This document shows, piece after piece, positions 8,567-17,325 of a DNA stretch of 64,000 nt. This DNA is from Dyadobacter pollutisoli (GTDB lineage Bacteria; Bacteroidota; Bacteroidia; Cytophagales; Spirosomataceae). A program made the translations under genes and the position numbers. Under the pieces are notes generated by a model that did not search any database, was not told where the DNA came from, and saw nothing but the letters and a program-made list of their open reading frames with translations. The stretch is taken from contig NZ_CP112998.1 in the NCBI RefSeq assembly GCF_026625565.1, positions 188,501-252,500 on the forward strand, read 5' to 3'. Every line of letters begins with the position of its first letter. The stretch's first letter is position 1.

Positions 8567-8976
8567 TGTCTGAATTATGATACCATCACGCTTCGGACCA
8601 TTGAAAATATCGATGTACTCTGGATCAAAGGCCGGTCGATCGTTCGTGCTTTTGAAGTGGAACATACGACTTCCATCTATTCCGGCATCCTCCGAATGGC
8701 CGATCTGATGGCCCTGCAACCCAATCTCGACATCGGTGCCCACATCGTAGCCCCGCCGAGCGGCGCGAAAAGGTGCTGCAAGAAATCTCCCGTCCTGTTT
8801 TCGCGCTTCTAGAGAAAGGGTCTTTGAAAGAGTCCTGTACTTTTATTTCTTATGAGGCAGTTACTGAATTGTCTTTGGAGAAGAGGCTTGAATATATGAA
8901 TGATAAGGTGCTGGATGAATATCAGGAGCGGGCGGGGGATTTGGTTGAAACTCAGTTGCTCGAAAATTTCGAATAA
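8567..8976 (+). pseudogene. Frameshifted, 5'-truncated remnant of a nuclease-like protein
   Basis: Two plus-strand frames together spell one protein. Frame one (8567 to ~8757) has IENIDVLWIKGR, AFEVEHTTSIYSGILRMADL and ending AHIVAP. Frame two (from about 8758 to 8976) continues with ERREKVLQEISRPVFALL. The switch is at 8753-8760 and is explained by loss of one base. The EVEHTTSIYSG...RM.DL pattern is one I associate with uncharacterised nuclease-like domains, often near restriction genes; the assignment is tentative. The N-terminal part is missing, and the remnant begins where the minus-strand remnant 8221-8499 also ends. Confidence 0.6.
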
Positions 8977-9003
8977 CTCAAATCGCCTTCACAATATAAA
9001 GCG

Positions 9004-9052
9004 TGTTGATTATTATAAACAATATCCATATTTTTGTTTGCAATAATCAACA
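9004..9052. promoter_or_regulatory. Paired inverted operator of the hipBA operon
   Basis: TGTTGATTATTATAAACA at 9004-9021 and its inverted partner TGTTTGCAATAATCAACA at 9035-9052 match at 16 of 18 positions when one is reversed; the 10-base core GTTGATTATT is perfect. The second half ends three bases before the ATG of hipB. This is the usual place for autorepression by a HipB dimer pair, which the HipB-HipA complex would strengthen (known for E. coli; inferred here). Confidence 0.75.
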
Positions 9053-9054
9053 TT

Positions 9055-9351
9055 ATGCAAACCAAGAAACAAATCTTACTCCCTAGATTTCTAAAAATCC
9101 TGGAACAGTTAGGCGAAAACATCAAACTGGCCCGCAAGCGAAGGAAGCTTACCACCATTCAGGTTTCTGAGCGGGCCGGAATCGACCGGACTACGTTGTA
9201 TCACATTGAGAAGGGTAACCCAAGTGTGTCGATAGGCGCGTATTTCAATGTTTTGAGAGTCCTGGGTTTGCAGGATGATTTTCTCAAATTGGCTGCTGAT
9301 GATGAGTTGGGAAGAAAATTGCAGGATTTGAAGCTGATTGGCAAATCGTAG
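9055..9351 (+). CDS. hipB: HipB-like antitoxin, Xre-family DNA-binding protein
   Basis: 98 residues from the ATG at 9055. An in-frame ATG at 9034 lies inside the operator and would add only residues coded by it, so it was rejected. A helix-turn-helix of the Cro/CI type runs from about residue 20 to 75: LGENIKLARKRRKL, QVSERAGIDRTTL, YHIEKGNPSVSIGAYFNVL. The protein should bind the inverted operator just upstream and neutralise HipA. The stop TAG at 9349-9351 is one base before the hipA ATG, so the two are cotranscribed and probably translationally coupled, antitoxin first as usual. Confidence 0.9.
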   Translation: MQTKKQILLPRFLKILEQLGENIKLARKRRKLTTIQVSERAGIDRTTLYHIEKGNPSVSIGAYFNVLRVLGLQDDFLKLAADDELGRKLQDLKLIGKS

Positions 9352-9352
9352 T

Positions 9353-10633
9353 ATGGCAGACCGGACGGACATTTATGTTTATGCAGATTGGATCGGTATG
9401 GCCGGGCCGAAGTTGATCGGGGGGCTTTCTGCGCAGCAAGCCAAGGGCAGGAAATCATTCAGCTTTACGTATCAAAAAGACTGGATCGCTTCGCATGAAC
9501 AATTCCTGCTCGACCCTGACATTGCCTGGTTTGGCGGCGCGCAATATCCTAACCAAAAGGAAAACTTCGGCGTATTTCTCGACTCTATGCCCGACACCTG
9601 GGGGCGCACGCTCATGAAAAGAAGGGCGTCCATTCTTGCAAAGCAAAATGGGAAGCAGGCTCCGACATTGTATGATATCGATTTTCTTTTGGGAGTCCAT
9701 GACGAAAGTCGAATGGGTGCATTGCGGTTTAAACTCGATCCGGGCGGGCCATTTTTAGATAATGATCCGGTTTCGCCAACGCCGCCCTGGGCGACTGTCC
9801 GTGAACTTCAACATGGAGCTGCGCTCATCGAGTCCAATGAAGATACCGCGGAAGTAAGAAAATGGTTGGCTATGCTGATGGCGCCGGGCTCCTCTCTCGG
9901 TGGCGCCAGGCCCAAAGCTAATATCCTCGACGAAAAAGGGCAGCCCTGGATCGCGAAGTTTCCTTCAAAAAACGATACAACCGACCGCGCGGCTTGGGAA
10001 TACCTGGCTTACCGGCTGGCAATTAATGCAGGAATTGAGATGGCCGAAAGTAAACTGGAACTTGTGGCAGGAAAATATCATACCTTTTTTACGAAGCGAT
10101 TTGACAGAGAAAAAAGTACCCGCATCCATTTTGCCTCCGCCATGACGATGACCGGTAAAAGTGAGGAATTGATCCGCGATGATACGCCTTCCTATCTCGA
10201 TATAGTTGAATTTATACAGTTTTCAGGAAGCAACATTGCCGAAGATCTGGCTCAACTCTGGCGGCGAATGGTATTTAATATTCTGATTTCCAACACCGAC
10301 GACCATCTGCGCAATCACGGGTTTCTGCTAACTGCCACCGGGTGGAGACTATCGCCAGCTTTTGATATAAATCCTTCCATCGACAAAGACGGACTTGCAC
10401 TGAATATCGACATGGATAACAACCAACTCGATTTGGATTTGGCGAAGCAGGTAGGAGTTTACTTTCGCCTGCGTGAAAAGGAAATGGATGAAATACTGGA
10501 TCAGGTGAAATCAGCTGTGACGGAATGGAAGAAGGTGGCAGGTGAAATTGGAATTAGTCGCGGCGAGCAGACATTGATGGCTTCGGCGTTTTGGGCGCGA
10601 AATGCAGTTGACGCAAAACTAATATCCAATTGA
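9353..10633 (+). CDS. hipA: HipA-family serine/threonine kinase toxin
   Basis: 426 residues from ATG 9353. An N-terminal HipA subdomain (to ~110) is followed by the kinase: a glycine/serine loop GSSLGGARPKAN near 177-188, the nucleotide-binding lysine in WIAKFPS, and the catalytic ISNTDDHLRNHG near 312-323, then the metal-binding SPAFDINPS. These match the features HipA uses to phosphorylate glutamyl-tRNA synthetase or related targets and to autophosphorylate a loop serine, causing growth arrest. It is a full-length single-chain HipA, not the split HipS/HipT type. Nothing in the reading frame suggests inactivation. The target is unknown here. Confidence 0.92.
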   Translation: MADRTDIYVYADWIGMAGPKLIGGLSAQQAKGRKSFSFTYQKDWIASHEQFLLDPDIAWFGGAQYPNQKENFGVFLDSMPDTWGRTLMKRRASILAKQNGKQAPTLYDIDFLLGVHDESRMGALRFKLDPGGPFLDNDPVSPTPPWATVRELQHGAALIESNEDTAEVRKWLAMLMAPGSSLGGARPKANILDEKGQPWIAKFPSKNDTTDRAAWEYLAYRLAINAGIEMAESKLELVAGKYHTFFTKRFDREKSTRIHFASAMTMTGKSEELIRDDTPSYLDIVEFIQFSGSNIAEDLAQLWRRMVFNILISNTDDHLRNHGFLLTATGWRLSPAFDINPSIDKDGLALNIDMDNNQLDLDLAKQVGVYFRLREKEMDEILDQVKSAVTEWKKVAGEIGISRGEQTLMASAFWARNAVDAKLISN

Positions 10634-10703
10634 TTGTCTGTTGTATTGAATTATTTATTCCGATATTAGTTTGGGTGTCTAACAATCATTAATTCTATGA
10701 AAT

Positions 10704-11741
10704 ATGAATAAGCGTTATCAAGCTACGATGGCGTCAACTCACGTAGACAGTCATGGAGATATGATCACCAGAGAGGCATTGGAAGATTTGTGCGTTAAGA
10801 TAAATTTGGGAGAGAAGAAAATTAAAATGTCAGTTGAGCATCGGCGAGACTTTCCACCAATGGGTAGGTTAGAGAATGCTCAGGTAGTTGAAAAGGATGG
10901 ATTTCATTATCTTCTAGTTGAGATGGTAAGCTTTCCGGATCCTGAGCAGGTTACCTGGAATCCAAAACTAATGATTCAGCAGTTTGATGATGCATTTCAA
11001 TTTATTGAAGTGGACGATTCTCAGTTGAGCAAAATAGAGGTAGCATTCGATACCATCAACTTTACGCCGCGTGAGCAGGCATTTAGCTTTGCTGAAAAAA
11101 TCAAGGAACAGTCTCCGGATCCAATCGAGGTAAACTTCCTTAGTAGGAAGTCCGATATCCCAGATCCAGAGATTGTATTTCGCTTTCTTGAATTTCAAGC
11201 TCTTTACCAATTTTCAAAACCGATATTAAAAAAACTGGGAGAGGCGGTTGCAGATAAGGCGGCGGAGGTTATGGTTGAAAAGAGCTTCGAAACAATGAAG
11301 CATCTTTTTAAGGTGTTACGCGATTCTCTTCGGCAGATGGTTCCAAAAAATAAGCCCGTTTCGGTTATATTCGACATACCGGGGAAGCCTCATATTGAGC
11401 TGATTGCCAAAACAAGATACGAAGGCGCAATTAAAAAAGCATTCAGTAAAAAGCGCCTGGACAAGGTAAAATCAGAAATTACGGATTTATTAACCGAGGT
11501 GCCTATCTCAAAAATACAGTTCATCATGAATTCGGACAGTAAATGGAAGTTCAATTATCTGATAACCGAAAAAGGGCAAGTCATTGGTACGAAAGAAAGC
11601 TTCGAACAACGAACGAAAGTCTATAACTCCGTGGGTAACAAAAATGCAAGAGCCGCAAACAAGCATCTTAGAGGATTTAACGACAGTCGTAAAAAAGATG
11701 TAAAAGTTATAATGGGCGCGAAGCTAAGTGATGAACAATAA
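10704..11741 (+). CDS. Orphan protein with N-terminal prohead-protease-like fold, probably inactive
   Basis: 345 residues, lysine-rich and AT-rich compared with the flanking genes, with no signal peptide. The first ~120 residues follow the order of HK97-type prohead proteases: ST.VDSHGDMI near 11-21, a histidine in VEHRRDFPPMGR (H46), and a final strand LSKIEVAFDTINF (108-120). In active enzymes that strand carries the catalytic serine (L-x-E-v-S); here glutamate 112 occupies the place. The rest (residues 150-345) is helical and basic and not recognised. No portal, capsid or terminase gene is nearby. The similarity is read by eye and the function is unknown. It lies 70 bases after hipA. Confidence 0.6.
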   Translation: MNKRYQATMASTHVDSHGDMITREALEDLCVKINLGEKKIKMSVEHRRDFPPMGRLENAQVVEKDGFHYLLVEMVSFPDPEQVTWNPKLMIQQFDDAFQFIEVDDSQLSKIEVAFDTINFTPREQAFSFAEKIKEQSPDPIEVNFLSRKSDIPDPEIVFRFLEFQALYQFSKPILKKLGEAVADKAAEVMVEKSFETMKHLFKVLRDSLRQMVPKNKPVSVIFDIPGKPHIELIAKTRYEGAIKKAFSKKRLDKVKSEITDLLTEVPISKIQFIMNSDSKWKFNYLITEKGQVIGTKESFEQRTKVYNSVGNKNARAANKHLRGFNDSRKKDVKVIMGAKLSDEQ

Positions 11742-11885
11742 AAGTAACGAAAATCATTTTAGCATAAGAAGGTTACCAAACTTAAGTACCATTTTAATTC
11801 CCCACTAATATTTCACTGTTCAAAATATATAGAGTATAGTTAATATTATTGATACATTCATTCTTTAACCAAAAAATATTTTCGA

Positions 11886-12854
11886 ATGTCTATTAAATCC
11901 ATTGACCCTCAAAAATCAAAAATCAACCAACTTATAAAATTCGGTATGCCCAAATTTCATCCGTTGGCAATTTATGTGACCGCTTTATTCTTTTCGATAG
12001 CCAGTTTAATTGTTGTCTATCTTTATAGACATGAGTTAAATTTATCAAAAAATAAACTTTCATTCTTGATAGGATCAGTCAAAGATATTTTTCAAATAAT
12101 ATTTTTCATAGTTGTTGGCTGCGTGACAATACTCACCTATAAGCAGGCTAGGAAGACGCTATTTACGCCAATTAGGACTGAAATATTCAAAATGCAGATA
12201 AAATCCTTTGAAGAAATATTGGCATTTTTTCAGAGTAAAACCGAAACCGATTTTAGCCATCAATTTGACTTCAACTTTATAGTATCCGGAAATGCTAGAC
12301 TAATGTTCAATGATTTTGTTTCAACGTTTTACGAGAAAGAGATTAAGATTAATGAAGATACGTTGAAAGAGCTTTATTCGCAATTCTCAGGTGCTGTTGT
12401 AACTGGTAAGTACATGGAAGAAAATTTTCACTCACCTGAATACTATGAAAAAATTAAGCCGCAAGAGAGAATTGAGATAAATAATCCAGCGCTTTTGTTG
12501 GATAAATGGAGGCGATATGATTTTGGCCAAATCCATTTTTCAAAAAAGTATTATGATGAAATGCAAAAATTAAATACTCTGATTGCTTCCCCGCTACTTC
12601 CAGTGCCTCTAAAAAACAAGTTGGTGGAGTTTGAGAGTAAAGTCGGTGAGAACTTGTGGTTAGTAGGAAAGATTCTCACAAAAATTGCTCAGGAGCTTCC
12701 GGAAAGATTTCCGAATGCCAAATCATTGGAAAATCTAGACTTGTCCGGAATTTGGAATAAATATAATCATGAAAGCAAGCCACTTGAACCCAGTGCCAAA
12801 GAAATACTAGTATATATTAGGCAGTACCTAAAGATCGAAACCTTAGTCGATTAA
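11886..12854 (+). CDS. Orphan membrane protein with two N-terminal transmembrane helices
   Basis: 322 residues. Two hydrophobic segments lie at about 22-44 (YVTALFFSIASLIVVYLY) and 58-80 (IIFFIVVGCVTILTYK), separated by a short polar loop. A ~240-residue soluble, charged and helical domain follows. No catalytic motif was found. The layout (short hairpin anchor plus cytoplasmic domain) occurs in many phage-defence effectors and sensors, but also elsewhere. The gene is markedly AT-rich, like the preceding orphan gene and unlike the genes from 13.8 kb on, which suggests acquisition by transfer. No function can be named. Confidence 0.7.
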   Translation: MSIKSIDPQKSKINQLIKFGMPKFHPLAIYVTALFFSIASLIVVYLYRHELNLSKNKLSFLIGSVKDIFQIIFFIVVGCVTILTYKQARKTLFTPIRTEIFKMQIKSFEEILAFFQSKTETDFSHQFDFNFIVSGNARLMFNDFVSTFYEKEIKINEDTLKELYSQFSGAVVTGKYMEENFHSPEYYEKIKPQERIEINNPALLLDKWRRYDFGQIHFSKKYYDEMQKLNTLIASPLLPVPLKNKLVEFESKVGENLWLVGKILTKIAQELPERFPNAKSLENLDLSGIWNKYNHESKPLEPSAKEILVYIRQYLKIETLVD

Positions 12855-13038
12855 ATTTCATATCACACTATAAATCAATCACTTAGGTATTTAAGTTATT
12901 CGAACAAATATTTACCCTTGGGCTATCCGCTTTACGATGTACTGCGAGGGACAATTTTCCGCCTAAGTTAACAATGGAAATTTCTTACCTTGCTTCCGCA
13001 AACTTTTTAGAAACACTTTATGAATTTTATTAGAACAG

Positions 13039-13129
13039 CCAGGCCAAAATGGCCTTGGAGAGGCATACGGGTGCAAGTCCCGAAACCTGGCCGAAGTGTT
13101 TCTTCGTTGAAGTTTGCGGTGACCTCTCC
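13039..13129 (+). ncRNA. Candidate structured leader RNA upstream of a small gene
   Basis: Several nested pairings are visible. A hairpin CCAGGCC/GGCCTTGG (13039-13058) comes first. A closing stem GGAGAGG (13057-13063) pairs with CCTCTCC (13123-13129). Inside it are a perfect CGGG/CCCG hairpin with a seven-base TGCAAGT loop (13068-13082), like a tRNA T-arm, and GAAG/CTTC (13093-13105). CCTGGCC (13086-13092) could instead pair with the first hairpin arm, giving alternative folds. It ends 28 bases before the ATG at 13158. It could be a riboswitch-like leader; I do not recognise the class. Confidence 0.35.
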
Positions 13130-13157
13130 TTATTTATTCATCCAAAAACCATTGCCA

Positions 13158-13445
13158 ATGCAAACTTCAGATGGTTCTGGTGTTGACTCGAATGCAAATT
13201 CAGTCAACCCAACGAATGATGCCCGTCACGCGTCAAATGTCGGCGATCCGCTGACGCAATCACAAGCCGAGTTTTGGTATCTCGTAGAATGTCAGGGCTG
13301 TGAGGAGCTGGCGCATTCTCTCAAAATGATCCATGATCTGGCGCTTTATCATTCGGATATTCCGTGTGATAAGGCCGAAAAGTCGGCGCTTTTTGATGTG
13401 AAGGTGCTTTGGGAGGGTTTTGAGAAGATGGGCGCTAAAGTGTAG
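13158..13445 (+). CDS. Small hypothetical protein
   Basis: 95 residues from the ATG at 13158. The open frame extends back to 13020, but that part lies across the folded RNA and is unlike protein. The N-terminal third is polar and low in complexity; the rest is helical (QSQAEFWYLVECQGCEELA, ALFDVKVLWEGFEKMG), with three cysteines. No known domain was recognised. A good intrinsic terminator follows eight bases after the stop, which supports a real short transcription unit. Function unknown. Confidence 0.6.
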   Translation: MQTSDGSGVDSNANSVNPTNDARHASNVGDPLTQSQAEFWYLVECQGCEELAHSLKMIHDLALYHSDIPCDKAEKSALFDVKVLWEGFEKMGAKV

Positions 13446-13453
13446 GAATTGGA

Positions 13454-13480
13454 GGACTGTTGGTGACAGTCCTTTTTTTT
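13454..13480 (+). terminator. Intrinsic terminator
   Basis: GGACTGT (13454-13460), loop TGGTG, ACAGTCC (13466-13472), then eight T. It ends the transcript of the 95-residue gene. Confidence 0.85.
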
Positions 13481-13818
13481 AAAGCTAGCTTATCGGACCG
13501 AAAAAATAGTCGGATCGGTAAGCAGGCACGCTCCATTAAAACAGAAAAAAGTGGCCAATGGCCGGCTGGAAGCTATGATCAATGTCAATCTTGCCTATGA
13601 GAATGTGCTGGGCCTGGCTGAAATGACTGCGCAGAAGAAGCAGAATACGTTTCAAAAGAGAATGAACATTGCGCTTTTTAGGTTTGTTTGCAGTGACCGA
13701 AGCTGTTTGCGAGATTTCACCTTTCAAGTCGTTGATCCGTCGCGGAAATATTGTGTACTGGTGAAAATGGCTCCTCTCTATTTTTTTGTTATATTTCCAC
13801 TAGGCAAAATATCATTTT
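13481..13818. other. Intergenic stretch with a doubtful ORF
   Basis: A plus-strand open frame at 13551-13871 begins with a plausible helical stretch (ENVLGLAEMTAQKKQ) but then turns into non-protein-like sequence and overlaps the caspase gene start. It may be a decayed fragment. No other gene or RNA was seen. Confidence 0.3.
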
Positions 13819-16800
13819 ATGGCCCGGGGAAAACGACTTTCGCTGCTTTGGATTTTCCTGACAGGTTTTAATCTTACCATTCTCGGGCAGGACACTATCC
13901 GCAGTAACACGTATGCAGTCGTGATAGGTATCACGCATTATCAGCATGCCAGCCTGTCTACATTGCAATTTGCGGATAGGGATGCAGGGCTGTTCGCATT
14001 ACATCTGCAAACCAAAGCGGGCGGAAGTGTTCCCGCTGATCACATCAGATTGCTGCAAAACGAAGAAGCAACCATTGCTGCCATTTATGATGCCTTGAAC
14101 TGGCTGCAGGAACGTTGTACGGCTAATGACAAGGCGTATATCTACTTTTCCGGTCACGGGGATGTGGAGACTCAAAATGCTTTCAGCCTGGGGTACTTGC
14201 TCGCCTATAACTCGCCGTCTGGCAACTACCGTAACAATGCCATCACCATTGAAGATCTGAACAAAGTGGCAAATCATCTTTCGGTAAAAGCCAACGCTAC
14301 CGTGGTTTTAGTGACCGATGCCTGCCATACCGGGAAGCTCGCCGGAGACTATTACAAGGGCAAGCAGCTGGTAGCTAGTCAGTTAAAATTGATATTGAAT
14401 AACGAAGTAAGACTGGCGGCCTGTGCGGTGGATGAGGAAGCTGCCGAAGGGGACGACTGGGGCGGCGGGCGAGGGGTATTCTCTTATTATTTGTTAAAAG
14501 GCTTAAATGGACTGGCCGACCTGAACCGCAACGATACCATACAGCTCGAAGAATTGAACCGCTATCTTGACTCCGCTTTTACTGCGGACAAAGTACTGAT
14601 AGCCAACGCACGCAAACAGCATCCCGTTCTGGATGGCAACCCGTTTCAAGTCATGGCGGTGGTAGATACTACTATGTTGAAGCAAGAAAACATTACCGCG
14701 TCGCATGCGAAACCTGGCGAGCAGGGTCAGTCAATGTTGCGGATTTTCAAACCGCTCGGTATACAGCCTATTGATTACTTGTTTGGGCTGATGAAAACAA
14801 AAACGATCGAAACCAAACTGCGTTTTTCGGGCTACGCCAAAGTACCAAAGGATAGTCTGCCATCAAGAATCGTAACGGACTGTATTGCGTATCAGCTACA
14901 ATTAAACCGCCAGGTGGATTCATTGATAGCCAGCAATGTTGAGGCGGACGCTAGCTATTTTTTTGCAGATACCGACACTTTGCTACTACTCAAAAGCCAG
15001 TTGATAAAGAGCAAAGCAGTAGTCAATAATTTCAATGAGCGATTGGTTCAGATGGTGCATGGCCTGGCTCAGGACATGGTCAATGCGTACCTGGAAGGCG
15101 ACCTTGCTGAACTTGAAAAAAGGCAGTATTACTATGCGGGCAACAGACGGTACAGTGATTTTATCAGTATGCTTCGTGTTGCATTACAGATAGCGCCCAA
15201 GCAGCATTACCTGTACCAGCTGCTTTCTGTGCAGGAGGCATATATCAGCGGGCTGGTTGCCCGGCTGGAAATGGCGACGGCTCCGAATACTTCGGCGTTG
15301 CTGGCGCGTGCATTGCAGTATCAGCAAAAAGCAATGAAGTTGGAGCCTTATGCAGCCTACATTCACAATGAAACGGGTAACCTGTACCTGCGGAGCAAAA
15401 AGTACACGCTGGCTGATTATCATTTTAATCTGGCCAAAGAACTGTCCCCAACCTGGGCAGTGCCGTGGAGTAATCAGATCAGGCTGGGCCTGGCGACCCG
15501 GAATTTAAAAAAAGCAAGCGAAGCCATTGAGGTAGCGGATTCATTGCAGCCCGACCTGTCTTATACCTTCATGAATGCAGGTATCGTGATGGCCGAACAA
15601 GGGGATTTGCTCAGGGCAGAAAGCTATTTGAGCAAAGCAATCGTGAAAAATAATGTTCACTTTCTTCCTTATGAAAGGCTGGGTGGCCTGTATATAAGTA
15701 CCGGTGATTATGAGAAGGCGGACTGGTTTTTGGCGGCGGCTTCGGCACGGAAGATCGCTTTTGCAATCAATGATCAGAGTTTCAGATACGGGCCGGAATT
15801 GGGAGGGCCTCCGGGCGGCGATTTTTTGAAAACAGCAGACGACCAGTTGCAGGATCATTATTTGCTGGCCGGTCGTTACGATCGGGAGGGTGACACTAGA
15901 AAGGCACAGGAACAATATGCGATCATTATTGCCCTAGAAAATGAAAAGCAAACGGATCAGGCGATTTTTAAAGGGTTTGAAATACCGCCTGGGGCCGACC
16001 GCGACAAACTTTTTGAAACAATGGACAGCCGCGGGAATCAGGAAGAATTGATTGCCCGGTACGAGGCGCCCGTGAATATGGGTGGATATATTAAGATGGC
16101 CAGTTTATTCGAAAAGTCAGGTGATTACCTGATGGCTGAAAAAACTTATTTGCAACAAGTGCAGCGCAATCGCGAAGCCGGCTATCTCAGAGGAAAACAA
16201 ACACAACCAAGCCCGTTTCAAATTATCTCAGGAGTAAATTATAATTTCTATTGGGCCACGATCAACCGACAGGCGGAAGCGGCTACTTTCAATTTTTATC
16301 AAAGAATGCTCAGACGTTTTCCACGTGATTCGGAATGGCAGGAAAAAGCAGGTATGTTTTTGTATCAAAGACTTTTGCTTGCTTTTCGGAAAGTGCCGGT
16401 CAGTAAGTATGTAACAGCGTATGAAGGCATTAAGAAATATGCTTACCCCTTTTTATTTTCGGATGTGACAGGGAATTTGCCCGAACATCAGGAGATTCAG
16501 TTTGATTTACCCGGTACCGGTGATACCATTATCATTGCTACGCCTAAGTACGATCCGTTGGACGAGGCGCTGGGAAGTCTCCGGCTTGCTGTGAAACTTT
16601 CCGGTGATGCGCAGCCCAACCCGCTATTGCTCGAAGCCATCGCCGACCTTAGCAGCTGGACGGGAAATCAAAAAACAGCTTTGGATACCTATAAAGAGAT
16701 CATCCAAAATCAGCATGCGGACGCGACACTCCAGACTAAAATCATCGATTATAGCTTTGCGATCAATGAATCAGTCTTCGCGATGAACCAGCTGGAAGCC

Positions 16801-17316
16801 CTGCACAAGCTTCGCAAGACGACCCAAACCCAAGATATGCAATTGGCCAACGGATATGCAATGAGCGGAGCGACGGCCAAAGCATTGGAAGTTTTAAGTA
16901 AGATCAGCTCGGTCAATGGTGCTGAAAAGGCGGCTTTGGCCATGGTGTATGCGAAATCAAATTGGCTGGTCGGAAAAAATAACACCGCGCTACGGCATCT
17001 CAACGCCATAGCTGCCGCGGATGCCGGCCCGACCAACCCGGATAGTGTGAATGCGCTCCGGTTTTACACAGTTGCCCGGTTGCATGCTTTGCTTAAACAA
17101 AATGAAAAGGCACTATACGCCCTGAAGCGAAGTCTGCAAAGTGGCTTCTCTTATGGCTATGTGTTGGAAACTGACCCTGCGTGGAACGTGTTACGAACAT
17201 CGGTTCAATGGAAAGCATTGACTAGAAAATATTCCCCAAGACTGTTCGAAACCAGCTACCAGGTGATGAAGGAGGAGGTAACACTTCCCTCAATGGCTTA
17301 CATGATACCTGACTAG
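13819..17316 (+). CDS. Secreted caspase-family (C14) protein with TPR repeats
   Basis: 1165 residues. A signal peptide ends near ILGQD. The caspase p20 domain (about 27-250) has the catalytic pair: histidine 113 in YFSGHGD and cysteine 169 in VTDACHTG. A linker is followed by a long region of tetratricopeptide repeats (about 440-760 and again 950-1130), for example LYLRSKKYTLADYHFNLAKE and AGIVMAEQGDLLRAESYL. The likely activity is arginine- or lysine-directed peptide cleavage in the periplasm or outside, with the TPR part binding partners. The gene converges on the second caspase gene with only nine bases between stops. A decayed ORF lies before it, so the promoter must sit in 13481-13818. 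Substrate unknown. Confidence 0.9.
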   Translation: MARGKRLSLLWIFLTGFNLTILGQDTIRSNTYAVVIGITHYQHASLSTLQFADRDAGLFALHLQTKAGGSVPADHIRLLQNEEATIAAIYDALNWLQERCTANDKAYIYFSGHGDVETQNAFSLGYLLAYNSPSGNYRNNAITIEDLNKVANHLSVKANATVVLVTDACHTGKLAGDYYKGKQLVASQLKLILNNEVRLAACAVDEEAAEGDDWGGGRGVFSYYLLKGLNGLADLNRNDTIQLEELNRYLDSAFTADKVLIANARKQHPVLDGNPFQVMAVVDTTMLKQENITASHAKPGEQGQSMLRIFKPLGIQPIDYLFGLMKTKTIETKLRFSGYAKVPKDSLPSRIVTDCIAYQLQLNRQVDSLIASNVEADASYFFADTDTLLLLKSQLIKSKAVVNNFNERLVQMVHGLAQDMVNAYLEGDLAELEKRQYYYAGNRRYSDFISMLRVALQIAPKQHYLYQLLSVQEAYISGLVARLEMATAPNTSALLARALQYQQKAMKLEPYAAYIHNETGNLYLRSKKYTLADYHFNLAKELSPTWAVPWSNQIRLGLATRNLKKASEAIEVADSLQPDLSYTFMNAGIVMAEQGDLLRAESYLSKAIVKNNVHFLPYERLGGLYISTGDYEKADWFLAAASARKIAFAINDQSFRYGPELGGPPGGDFLKTADDQLQDHYLLAGRYDREGDTRKAQEQYAIIIALENEKQTDQAIFKGFEIPPGADRDKLFETMDSRGNQEELIARYEAPVNMGGYIKMASLFEKSGDYLMAEKTYLQQVQRNREAGYLRGKQTQPSPFQIISGVNYNFYWATINRQAEAATFNFYQRMLRRFPRDSEWQEKAGMFLYQRLLLAFRKVPVSKYVTAYEGIKKYAYPFLFSDVTGNLPEHQEIQFDLPGTGDTIIIATPKYDPLDEALGSLRLAVKLSGDAQPNPLLLEAIADLSSWTGNQKTALDTYKEIIQNQHADATLQTKIIDYSFAINESVFAMNQLEALHKLRKTTQTQDMQLANGYAMSGATAKALEVLSKISSVNGAEKAALAMVYAKSNWLVGKNNTALRHLNAIAAADAGPTNPDSVNALRFYTVARLHALLKQNEKALYALKRSLQSGFSYGYVLETDPAWNVLRTSVQWKALTRKYSPRLFETSYQVMKEEVTLPSMAYMIPD

Positions 17317-17325
17317 TAGCTGACG

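Noticed and set aside
13039..13129. Cobalamin riboswitch or tRNA, suggested by GGTGCAAGTCC
   Set aside because: The conserved B12-box core (GCCACTG) is missing and no tRNA cloverleaf forms; kept only as an unclassified structured leader.
13551..13871. 106-residue ORF before the caspase gene
   Set aside because: Only its first third looks coding and it overlaps the well-supported caspase start in another frame.
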